This document shows, piece by piece, positions 51,905-61,500 of a DNA stretch of 64,000 nucleotides (the first letter of the stretch is position 1; the number at the start of each line of letters is the position of its first letter). Position numbers and translations under genes: made by a program. A model generated the notes under the pieces. The model made no database searches and had not been told where the DNA came from. It worked only from the letters and a program-made list of their open reading frames with translations. The stretch is from Cristatella mucedo (lineage: Eukaryota > Bryozoa > Phylactolaemata > Cristatellidae): positions 7,510,001 through 7,574,000 of the forward strand of contig WPIO01000004.1 in assembly GCA_009760855.2 (NCBI GenBank). Direction: 5' to 3'.

Positions 51905-52211
51905 CTAGATGAGTAGCCTTTAAGGGTGAGGCATTCCAAACTTTGCGGATACGAGACTCTGTCGTAACTATTAGGTTGGCCTTATCTTCGTTAAATTTTA
52001 GCAAGTTAGTGGCCATCAAGGTGCGAACGTCTTATGTAAATCTGCAAGTGATAACATGCAAGGCAAACCCTGCAAACCTTCGAAGGAGAGATTAAGCTGA
52101 GTGTCTTTGGCTTAGAATACCAGCCACGATTATGTTGATGTTGGTGATGAAATCGGCCAGAGGGAGAATATAGACAGCAAAAAGAACTGGGATTATGAAT
52201 AAGCCCTGAGG
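51905..52211 (-). mobile_element. LINE RT fragment, minus strand
   Basis: The minus-strand frame ATNLLKFNEDKANLIVTTES corresponds to the ANFLKLNDDKTNLLVMGKPS block of the intact copy, followed by sequence up to the GVPQG region. It is directly abutted by a plus-strand RT fragment of the overlapping region. Confidence 0.8.
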
Positions 52212-52566
52212 TATCGCGGCTCTCATCTCGCCTGGACATCACAGGCACTGCACTGCAATGCTTAAAGCACCACCTCAGTGGGAGACTCCAGAGCATTGAT
52301 GTGAACGGACAAAGATCACTCGAAGAATAGCTGAAGTACTGTGTACCTCAGGGTTCAGTGCTTAGTCCGGTTCTTTTCACGGTTTGTACTCTTCCTCTTG
52401 CCGATGTGATTGGCAGGCACAACCCAGGCTTTCACTTCTATGCAAATGACACTCAGTTTTACCTCTGCTTTAATCATTCCGAGCCTTCGAGCACGTCGAA
52501 TGCTCTCAACTCCATAGCTACATGTATTGATAAAATTCCCCACATGGATGACAGCAAACTTTCTTA
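52212..52566 (+). mobile_element. LINE RT fragment, plus strand
   Basis: It covers the segment from SHLAWTSQALHC (counterpart of SRLGITGT) past VQCLVRFFSRF in shifted frames and LPLADVIGRHNPGFHFYAND (the usual YADD is YAND here) to the DDSKLS region. It ends at a (TAA)n tail belonging to another insertion. Confidence 0.85.
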
Positions 52567-52720
52567 AATTGAATAATAATAATAACAATAATGCATTTGT
52601 GTAGCGCTCTCACAAAACTGAATCTCTTTCTAACCACTTTACAGATGCTGTATAAAAAGCAATACCAAATGGTTGGTGGTACCATCCGCAAGCAGCAAGC
52701 ACAGTGTAAGCATGTACGTG

Positions 52721-52722
<2 letters not shown>
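52567..52722 (-). mobile_element. LINE 3' end fragment, minus strand
   Basis: (TAA)n, then the hairpin (TAGCGCTCTCACAAAACTG, AATCTCTTTCTAACCACTTT) and a short piece of 3' UTR. Confidence 0.8.

Positions 52723-52780
<58 letters not shown>
52723..52780. repeat. (TA)n microsatellite
   Basis: About 28 perfect TA units. Confidence 0.98.
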
Positions 52781-52782
<2 letters not shown>

Positions 52783-52861
52783 ACGACCCACTAGAAGGGA
52801 CTTCAAGATCGTACGATCCATCTGAGATGCACGATGGACAGAAGGAGGTAATGACTTTAGG

Positions 52862-52871
52862 AAGAGGAAGA

Positions 52872-52943
<72 letters not shown>
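52862..52943. repeat. (GA)n microsatellite
   Basis: About 38 GA units after a GGAAGA run. Confidence 0.98.
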
Positions 52944-52946
<3 letters not shown>

Positions 52947-53307
52947 AATCTAAATAGAGATACGTCTTTCATCGTTATTGGGTCTGCTGTACCGAGACAG
53001 CTGACCAGTCCGGCGGAAGCCGGTGAGGCGAGAACAGCGAACCCACTTGCAGCAGCTGCTTCCACGCCCGAACTGGCCGTGCGGCCCGGTCCCGAGTTTC
53101 CGAAATAAACGGCACCAGCTTGAGCCGTCCTGATCTCTGCGTGACTGTCCGCACAAACATAAACAATCGTGATCACCAGTAATGATCAATTATCACCTCT
53201 AATGATCTAATTATTATCACCTCTAATGATCAATTACGCAGAGCTTAATGGAAGTTTTGAAATGCAGCCGCTGCTATCGCATGTGGAATTGAATGACCAC
53301 CACTCCT

Positions 53308-54600
53308 AATAATAATAATAATAATATTGCAGTTGATAAAGCGCCCTCAGAGAACTTAATCTCTTTCTAGGCGCTTTACATTTGCTGCAAGATGATATGC
53401 AATTGAATAGTAAGTAAAATCATGCTTGAAAAACAAACAAAATGAATAATATGGTTAGGGGTGACATGCACAGGGTCAGCATGCAAATGTGGTTAGTGGC
53501 AGCATGCACAGTGTCAGCACGCATAAGCACATCAAGGACGAATCACAGGGACCCACTAAATGCTGTCCTAAATAGGTGTGTTTTTAGGTTCCTTTTAAAT
53601 GTGGTCAGGTCAGGGGATGTTCTGACGCAAGTCGGGAGGGAGTTCCAGGCTTTGGGAGCATATGAACTAAATGCACGGTCTCCAAAGGATTTAAGGTTTG
53701 TACGAGGTATTTCCAGACTGTTGGATTCCGAAAAGCGGGTGGTACGATGCTTGGCCTGATGGGGTAGTATATCTGAAGGATAGGCAGGAGCCATAGAATG
53801 AAGAGACCTAAAAGTGAGCGACAAAACCTTGAAGTCAATCCGTTGCCTCACTGGTAGCCAGTGCAGGTCAGCGAGAAGTGGAGTAATGTGGCGACTGCGA
53901 CGCTCACGATAGACAAGCCTAGCTGCAGAGTTTTGCACCAGCTGCAATCGCCTGATCGCACATGCTGGTAGGCCAGTAAGCAGTGAGTTGCAGAAGTCGA
54001 GATGGGATGTCACGAATGCATGGACCAACTTGGACGTGGTATCCTTATCTAAACAAGCCCGAATTTTAGCAATGTTATGAAGCTGAAAATAGGCAGATTT
54101 GACTGTGGAGCTGATGTGGTCGTCTAACGAGAGGTCGCTTTGGAATATGACACCTAGATTTCGAGCTGATTCAGCTGGAGATATGCTGGCAGAGCCAATT
54201 TTGAAAGTCAGCCTTTCCAATCTCTGAATCACACTGGGTTTGCCCATAACTAGTAAGTTAGTTTTATCATCGTTTAGTTTTAGAAAATTTGCTGCCATCC
54301 ATGATCGGATGTCATCAATGCATGCAGCAAGTGAGTTGAGAGAATTTGAGGAGCTCGAAGGCTGGGAGGGATCAAAGCAAAGGTACAACTGAGTGTCATC
54401 CGCATAGAAGTGAAAGCCTAGATTGTGCTTGGCAATCACATCAGCAAGAGGGAGAGTATAAACCGTGAAAAGAACCGGACCTAGCACGGAGCCCTGAGGT
54501 ACTCCATATTTTAGAGGTACTTCAGATGATCTTTGTCCACCCACGTCAATACTCTGGAGTCTCCCACTGAGAGAGGACCTGAACCACTTGATGTCATATA
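53308..54600 (-). mobile_element. CR1/L2-like LINE, best-preserved copy (5'-truncated)
   Basis: About 1.29 kb: (TAA)n tail at 53308-53326, hairpin, 3' UTR and an uninterrupted C-terminal RT frame of 357 codons (53543-54616, minus). Landmarks are SGRLQSIDVGGQRSSEV, YGVPQGSVLGPVLF, YADD at residues 71-74, ARNLGVIFQSDLSLDDHI, RRLQLVQNSAARLV, HWLPVRQRIDFKVL and the end KTHLFRTAFSGSL. RT motifs up to A and the endonuclease are missing, so it cannot move alone. Confidence 0.96.
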
Positions 54601-54616
54601 TTAAGAGTCTAGACAA
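53543..54616 (-). CDS. Partial LINE reverse transcriptase, intact C-terminal frame
   Basis: The frame starts upstream of any native start, so the first Met is chance; the homologous part begins at about residue 11 (WFRSSLSGRL). It carries RT motifs B and C (YADD, 71-74), the thumb and the C-terminal segment typical of CR1/L2-clade elements, ending at a native stop. No frameshift or stop has accumulated in this half. It is part of a 5'-truncated insertion and not a host gene. Confidence 0.92.
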   Translation of the reverse strand: MSRLLIYDIKWFRSSLSGRLQSIDVGGQRSSEVPLKYGVPQGSVLGPVLFTVYTLPLADVIAKHNLGFHFYADDTQLYLCFDPSQPSSSSNSLNSLAACIDDIRSWMAANFLKLNDDKTNLLVMGKPSVIQRLERLTFKIGSASISPAESARNLGVIFQSDLSLDDHISSTVKSAYFQLHNIAKIRACLDKDTTSKLVHAFVTSHLDFCNSLLTGLPACAIRRLQLVQNSAARLVYRERRSRHITPLLADLHWLPVRQRIDFKVLSLTFRSLHSMAPAYPSDILPHQAKHRTTRFSESNSLEIPRTNLKSFGDRAFSSYAPKAWNSLPTCVRTSPDLTTFKRNLKTHLFRTAFSGSL

Positions 54617-54972
54617 AAGATTGGAGATAAAGATATACAGCTAATAATGCAAGTTCAAGATGGAGTAAAGCAACCCAAGTTTTTATATCTGCTCAGAATT
54701 GTAGACACCGATCAGATGGATGACTACTAGATTGAAGGACCAGCTGTAAAATGAATTAGTGTAGACGATGTACTACCGAACTTTTCCTATATAAGCAGAA
54801 GTAGATGGAGAGCAAACACGAGACAACAAGAAGGGAATGTGTTTCCGAGTGTTTTCTTCGAACGGCCAAGGCCAGTAGACGAAAACGGAAGCGTGCCTAC
54901 CACTGACCCAACTCTTGAAAAACTTCTAGATGCGATTGAACCGTCTGCTTTCGATATTTTTCAAGGTTAAAA
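54605..54972 (+). pseudogene. Unassigned coding-like tract
   Basis: One plus-strand frame is open over about 122 codons apart from two stops, with segments such as KQPKFLYLLRIVDTDQMDDY and FFERPRPVDENGSVPTTDPT. I do not recognise the family. It could be an old mobile-element or host pseudogene, or chance. Confidence 0.3.
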
Positions 54973-55169
54973 AGAGAGTCAAGCGTGGCAGAAACCTGCC
55001 AAACTACATTAACGAACAAGGAACCTATAGTCAAAGTTCATAAATGTCAAGCGCAGCAGTTGCCAGATCCGTGGCTGAGTCGGATTAACAGGTCATCGAT
55101 GACGTCACCAAAACACTTTGATTTCGGAATAAAATTATTCGGAAAACCGAAAGAAATACATAAATTTAA

Positions 55170-56045
55170 ATTTAATAATAATAATAGTAGTAACAATGCA
55201 CTTGATAAAGCGCCCTCAGAGAACTCAGTCTCTTTCTAGGCGCTTTACATTATCTGAAAAAGAAAACGCAATTGAATGGTGAGTAAAATCATGCTTGAAA
55301 AACAAACAAAACGAATAATATGGTTAGGGGTGACATGCACAGGATTAGCATGCAAATGTGGTTAGTGGCAGCATGCACAGTGTCAGCACACATAAGCACA
55401 TCAAGGACGAATCACAGGGACCCACTAAATGCTGTCCTAAATAGGTGTGTTTTTAATTTCTTTTTAAATGTGGTCAAGTCAGGGGATGTTGAGACGGAAG
55501 TTGGGAGTGAGCTCCAGGCTTTGGGAGCATACGAACTAAATGCACGGTCTCCAAAGGATTTGAGGTTTCTACGAGGTATTGGTAAACAGTTAGTTTCCGA
55601 AAAGCGGATGGTACAATTTGTGGTCTGGTGGGGAGTAGATCTGATAGGTAGGCTGGAGCCAAAGAATGAAGTGACCTAAAGGTGAGCGACAAAACATTGA
55701 AGTCGATGCGTTGTTTAACTGGTAGCCAGCGCAGGTCGGCGAGAAGTGGTGTGATTGGGCAACTGCGACGCTTACGAAAGACAAGCCTAGCTACGGAGTT
55801 TTGCACCAGCTGTAGTCGCCTGATTGCACACGCCGGCAGGCCAGCAAGCAGTGAGTTACCGAATTCAAGAGGGGATGTCACAAATACATGGACCAATTTA
55901 GATGTGGTATCCCTATCTAAAGAAGCCCGATTTTTAGCAATGTTATGTAGCTGAAAGTAGGCAGACTTGACTGTGTAGCTAATGTGGTCATCTAATGAGA
56001 GGTCACTTTGGAACATGACACCTAGATTTCAAGCTGATTCAACAG
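55170..56045 (-). mobile_element. CR1/L2-like LINE, 5'-truncated copy (diverged)
   Basis: (TAA)n-like tail at 55172-55195, hairpin, 3' UTR, then RT C-terminal coding parts on the minus strand (SDLSLDDHIS, LQLVQNSVARLVFRKR, LLADLRWLPVKQRIDF, YLSDLLP). A frame break lies near 55640. It is more diverged than the copies at 13.2 and 53.3 kb. Confidence 0.93.
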
Positions 56046-57031
56046 AAGATATTTAGATCTCTGGCGTGTAAAAACCCATAGTATCGGAGCTAGATTTAGC
56101 TTACTATTTATGATCGGATAATGGCATGCATGACACAATTAATTCAGCAAGATTTGAAAACGCCCCGACTGGTGAGAAAATAGTACGCCACCTGCTGTAG
56201 GAATTGAATTCATTCCTGGATGCAACAGATGATCGCAGACGCCTTATATAGACGATGCCGGAATAACATGCGCGACCGGATTGGGAGAAGAAAAGGATTT
56301 AATGCAAATAGCATAAACGGACCAACAGGAACGTATGCGAAAAGAGATAGAATGTGGTTAGATGGACTTGGATGTTGGGTAGGCATAATGCCGCAGAGAT
56401 GTTACTAGGAAATCACATGAACTAGGAAGAATTCAATGCACTGTGAAATTCTGCGAAAATACGAAAATCAAAAGGATGACATTTAACTGTCGTGACTTCC
56501 AAACGCTCCACTCAAGTGCCACTGGACGGAGCTTAATGATACATAATATGCACCTTGACATGTGTACTTGAGAAACTAAAAGTACTATCATACCAAAAAA
56601 GAGGCAATTTTCAGATTGTGAAACCCGCGAGATCGAAAACAGGTCAGGCTATCACTGACAGGGATTGAGTTTTGATAAAAAACTCAAGAGCGGATTTCCT
56701 CATGCTCCACGCGGACAGGTTTACTAGACATGGAATAGTGGGAGAAATAATAGATTATGATGGTGGAAACTTGGAGTACAAGATAATACAACTAAGGAAG
56801 AAAACGTGCGGAATGGCAAATATGACGTTACTTAAAGACGACACAGTCGGAGAAACGAGAACTAACGACTGTGTACACCCTAACAGAGCCGATGCACAAA
56901 TTTAATTAACAGACTCACTTCATTATCAGCTCCAGGATCTGCAATAGTAGGATAGAGAGACCTGTCAATTCAAGTGATAAGGATACTTACCAAAATCGAC
57001 AGACTGCACTACCAAACCAAAACAGAACAAA
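56046..57031. other. AT-rich intergenic stretch, unassigned frames
   Basis: A 77-codon plus-strand frame at 56672-56905 (HADRFTRHGIVGEIIDYDGG) looks coding-like but matches no family I recognise. Confidence 0.35.
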
Positions 57032-57529
57032 TACTGTATTTTGCCGTGTATAAGCCCGTCCTTCCCCAAAAATTTGCTGTTAGATAATGGAGAGGGGTCT
57101 TATACATGGGAGGCTACTTTTTTGCTTCAATATTTCGCTAATCAGCGTATCTGCTTTGAGTGCCATCCAAAAAAGATTAACTGGTCGCCAAAATGTGTTC
57201 GACAGGCTTGTTTATTAAGAAGTGTAGCATTTCAAATGCAATGGATGTAACGGAAGACGACGCAGTCTACGAACAGAGTGGCAACGACAATGATGATAAC
57301 AAAGTTTCCACCAAATTTCAAGCCTATGTTATGAACGAGAAAGATAGAGAGGGTATTGTCACCATTCCAGATGCAAAGGATAGTGATAGTGACACGAGTG
57401 ATTATTATGAATCTTGATATAGCTCAGTTCATTCATTTATTGAATACAAGTATTTTTTTCAGAAAATTGGTTCAAAAATTGGGGGGCTTATATATCGGTA
57501 GGGGGGCTCATACACTGTACAATACGGTA
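57032..57529 (+). mobile_element. Pogo/Tigger-like DNA transposon remnant with terminal inverted repeats
   Basis: The ends are inverted repeats: TACTGTATTTTGCCGTGTAT at the left, and the reverse complement of the right end reads TACCGTATTGTACAGTGTAT, both continuing with (A/G)AGCCC. Inside, frames read FIKKCSISNAMDVTEDDAVY, like the segment after the DDE domain of pogo/Tigger transposases (FKKCGISNALDGTEDD). The catalytic domain is absent, so it is a roughly 0.5-kb internally deleted, non-autonomous copy. Confidence 0.78.
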
Positions 57530-58485
57530 CGTATGCGACGCGTGGGAATGCTAATCTACCATCGGGTGCTGTAACGAGTGCAAACTTAATATGAAACTTT
57601 GTGGTATAGAGACCAATAATTGCCGATTTACCGATGAACATAATTCAAAGACCTAAATTCTGGGTACCGGATACACAGACTATGAAAGAAGAAGCACTTA
57701 AGACCAGCAGTACCACAATTTACACTTAAAAGAACTTGAGAACATAACCATCTCAACCATTATATTGTATAGTTTCTTTCTTTTATCTATTAGTCGTAGA
57801 TATCACATTCCCCAGCTACTTTTTAATAAACATTAAATACGTTTAATTGATATGTACTTCCGTCCATATTGCCATGAATCAGTAAGGTCAGGACCCACCG
57901 ATCTCAACTTTTAGTCCAGGTGAAGACACTACTTTATTCCTTTTATCGATCACACATATATGTCACATTAACAGAGCCTCATGCCGGCCACGATGTCGTC
58001 GCTATGGTTACGTTTAAAAAATGCCCGGGAGGCTAGCTGATGTAACGTAGTGCATCTCCTTTTGTAAGTGACCAGCAAGGGGGCGCATTGCTTGCCATAT
58101 CAACTTCGCATCTTTTGGCTAGGCATTAGTTCAGGGATAGGCGAGCGAGGCCCACGTAAGCTGTCTGAAAATCCGGCTGTTCAGCCATTACACTAGCACA
58201 CGTTCTCCCAAAGTAGCATTCTCCCAAAACTGCATGCGTTCGATCTATTCCTGTGAGCTATTCCTTGGTAGACAAACTAATGTCGTTTTGAGCTGGAGAC
58301 ACTAGGGCAGCGGTGGCTCGTCAACGCAAAAGCTGCTTTACAAACACAAAATGAAAAATTGAGAATTAAATTGTTTCGCATTTAAAAGTAGCCGGATCTC
58401 GGTCCAGGGGTTTGAGTGCATAAGCTTAATTAAACTCAAGCAACACCTCCCCACCCATCTCCCAGCTACCAAAATGTGGGGGGGG
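57530..58485. other. Intergenic, upstream of UQCRB
   Basis: No element recognised; AT-rich at first, with GC rising toward the UQCRB start. A (G)n run is at about 58480-58488. Confidence 0.45.
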
Positions 58486-58489
58486 GGGT

Positions 58490-58566
58490 ATGGCAACGAC
58501 TCCATTAATTTCACGTTTATAGACTAGCTGCTACCGGTCGCGCAGGCTTCCTGCGTTGCGCGCAAG
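58490..58566 (+). promoter_or_regulatory. UQCRB proximal promoter and leader
   Basis: GC- and CpG-rich sequence directly before the start codon, with no TATA box near the ATG. The start lies in CAAGATGGCC, which fits a YY1-type motif common at the starts of mitochondrial-protein genes. That role is inferred. Confidence 0.45.
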
Positions 58567-58585
58567 ATGGCCGTAGCGAAGGCTG
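58567..58585 (+). CDS. UQCRB: UQCRB exon 1
   Basis: 19 nt: MAVAKA plus the first base of an Ala codon, donor GCTG|GTATGT. Supported by the start context, phase and family length rather than by strong residue identity. Confidence 0.8.
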
Positions 58586-61500
58586 GTATGTGCTCGGCCG
58601 TTTACAAATCGCGCGTTAGGCATGCTTCAGTTAACGAACCGCTTTGAATTCGCCCGACGTGTGATAGCTTCTGCTTTAGCGTCACATCTGGACGTGCCGC
58701 ACTATGTTTCCCGCTGTGTAGACTGACTTTGGCATAGGCGTTGACACGGCGACTGCCGTCTTACGTCCACCATGTTATCCGCATTGTAGCACCTCAGTGG
58801 CTGAGACCGCTGGCACGATGGTGCTACTACAAGTCATATTTCCCGCAGTTGGGTGAGTATTGTGAGCGGATTGCGGCTTTCTCGTCAGCTGGAGATACTA
58901 TCACCCTTGACAGGAATGCTGGCGCTGCGGTTCGATGCGTCGAGCTTGAGTTCGTTGGGCGGTGTAGACCGCGAGGATGTAAAAGATATTGGCACTGGGA
59001 AAGGCGAGTGCGCAGATAGACAGTCCGCTGGTATCAAAGCTGTAATCCGGTGCTGATACAAGGAGTTTAAGGTCGTCCCCTGTCCCCGGCTCTCCTCTCG
59101 TTCAGGTTCTGTCATGCCTTCGCCTGTTTGCGCTGTCGTCTGCGGGTGCGTCGTTCGCGTGCCGCTGTTGGTGCCGCTCGTGCGAGCTCTCCGCGGGCTG
59201 CACACTGCCATTTGCCTAGTTGGTGTAGAGACCAGGATATGGTTGCCCAAAGTAAGCATGGTGGCTTTTTCGTAAGAGACCGGTGCGACTCTCGCTAGCA
59301 AGAGTGTTTCAGGTGCCGTCACTGTTATGGCAGACCTCTCTTCTACATTGCGTTTAGCGTTGGTGTTTTTCTGAGATTGCACTGTATCAGGAAAATGGTG
59401 ATTTGTCCTGCCGGCCGACGTGTAGTGCTAATCTTGTGAGGTTATGGAGGGTCGGGATAGACAAGGTCACCGTGATTTGCTGCATCTCACCTGCATTAGG
59501 CAGCGTGCGACAGCGCTGCTTGGTGATGCTAGTTACTTGTACCCTGGGCTCTAGCTGATATGTGAGGTCTTGTTTGATACAATGCAGTTTCATGTTAAGT
59601 CCTTCACAGTGCATGCGTAGACGCTATATGTAACATGCATATGTGTAGCTTTCAAGTTTACCTGCTGGCACAGCCCGTGCTTTGCATTCAGGCGATTGTA
59701 CTCACAGCTCTTGCTCCCTCTCCTGACGTGAAATCTGTTTCTCCTGCCTCGGTCTTTCTACCTCTCTTTCTACACTCTCACTCGTCGTCCTCTCTCACAT
59801 TGTCTCACTTTTTTTTCTGGGCATCGTTTTCGTGCTCTCTCTCTTCGTGTCTATTAGTCTATATTTCATTCTGTTTCTCTTTCTCTGCCCTTCAGCTTTC
59901 TCTTTCTCTTTCTGTCTATTGCACTCTTGCTCATGCCGTCTTTCTCTCCTTTTTTCACTCTCCCCTCTCTCTCCCTTTGCTGTCTTAATGTCGCTTCCTC
60001 TGTCTCCCCCTGTGGCTTGTGCATTTGCTATTGTTCCCTTAGCTTAGATGTCGCGTTTGTCGAAGCCTTGAGTAGACCAGAGCTTACCTTGAAACTTTTC
60101 AACTAGTACTAGCATTGAGATATGGCTGCTTTGGTCTGCGTTGGTCACGTTCGTAGTGCTGATTCATCGGGCTGTAGCCAACTGTTTACTAGAGTGCCTG
60201 CCATCAACTGAACAAATCCCTGTGCTCACAGCCTAAGCCTTGTGTAAGGTGCCCTTTTAAAACCTCTTTTAGCTGTGTTGGAAATTCTACTGTAATTGCC
60301 TACTGATTTAGAGGCTGCTCGAGCAATGAAGGAGCAGAATTTAGGCCTAAAGGCCATGAGCTCACCGATGGGAGGTACGGCTTTTCAAAGCTGCTGAAAC
60401 AGACATGCATTAAGAATCCTTCGTAGAAAGAGAAAGCTTACTGTGATTAACAAAGTGCTTTTCCAAGTAGTATTATCCCCGGTGGTAATGCTGTTTGTTG
60501 TTCCCGAGTTTGTTTCTGTTTTGGGCATGCCCCCATTTCATGGCAGCCAGAACTTAATCACAGCCGTCACTAAGCTGTAGCAGTCATTACGATGCACTGG
60601 TGAGCACTCGTTATCTCTGAAGCTGCTAGTGCCATGCGGCTTTTGCCAGCTCATGCTGCCGAGCATGCACGATCGTGCAGGGCTTAATGGTGGATCATTC
60701 TCGGTCGGACTGCGTGTGTGCTACCCCCCCCCCTGCTCAGACCACTGACCAGCTGCTTGCGGTGCATTATGTCCAAGGCCATGTCGTCTGCATGAATCAG
60801 CCTAGGAGCCTCTGCTACGGTGCACATGCATTAGTTGCTAATCTTTCAGTTGATCTATTTCTACATATAATGGTTCTTGGTGTAATGACCAAGTTTTGTT
60901 AAATAGATAACTAATAGGTTGGGTTCTAGCTCAGCCATAAGATGCTTACATTTAATGGTCGGGGCTCTAGAAGTCGTGGGGTCTAGTTCTGTACACCAGG
61001 TATTGCTTTAGTGGCTGCTGCTAGCTGTTAAAAGCCACACGCGGCTTTGAATACTGTGCCCTAATGTGCTGTGTGTGTGAATGAATATTGCCGATCCCTC
61101 TCCATAGGTGCCCTGGGTCTTACTTAGCGCTGGAGTAAGATGGTAGCTCTTCACGACCCAGGTCGTGGGTTTGAGTTTTGCAGTGACGATCGTTTATTGC
61201 CCACTGCAAGCCGAGTGATAACCATTAAGGTGCCCCTGCTGATATATAAATGAGAATGTTAAATTAGCTAACCTTTAACTTTTTTTATTTATAAACATCT
61301 AAGGGGTGCAAAGCCATCTACCTGCTGGTTCACTGCATCAGCATCACACTTCATTCGTCAAAAAAAAGTACTTTACTGGCCCGGCACTGTGCTTTAAGTC
61401 ATCTTGCTGCCAGGTGTAATGATCCCCAAGCAGATTGCGTTTTGCAATCCAACTTGCGTGATTACCGGAAGGTAAAAGTTTTGGTTCACCTTTCATCTCG

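Noticed and set aside
58885-59614. Two abutting minus-strand frames in UQCRB intron 2
   Set aside because: They are in different phases, show no recognisable domain and have no splice signals linking them.
59645-59988. 117-codon frame rich in Ser, Leu and Phe
   Set aside because: It is a translation of a CT-rich low-complexity tract.
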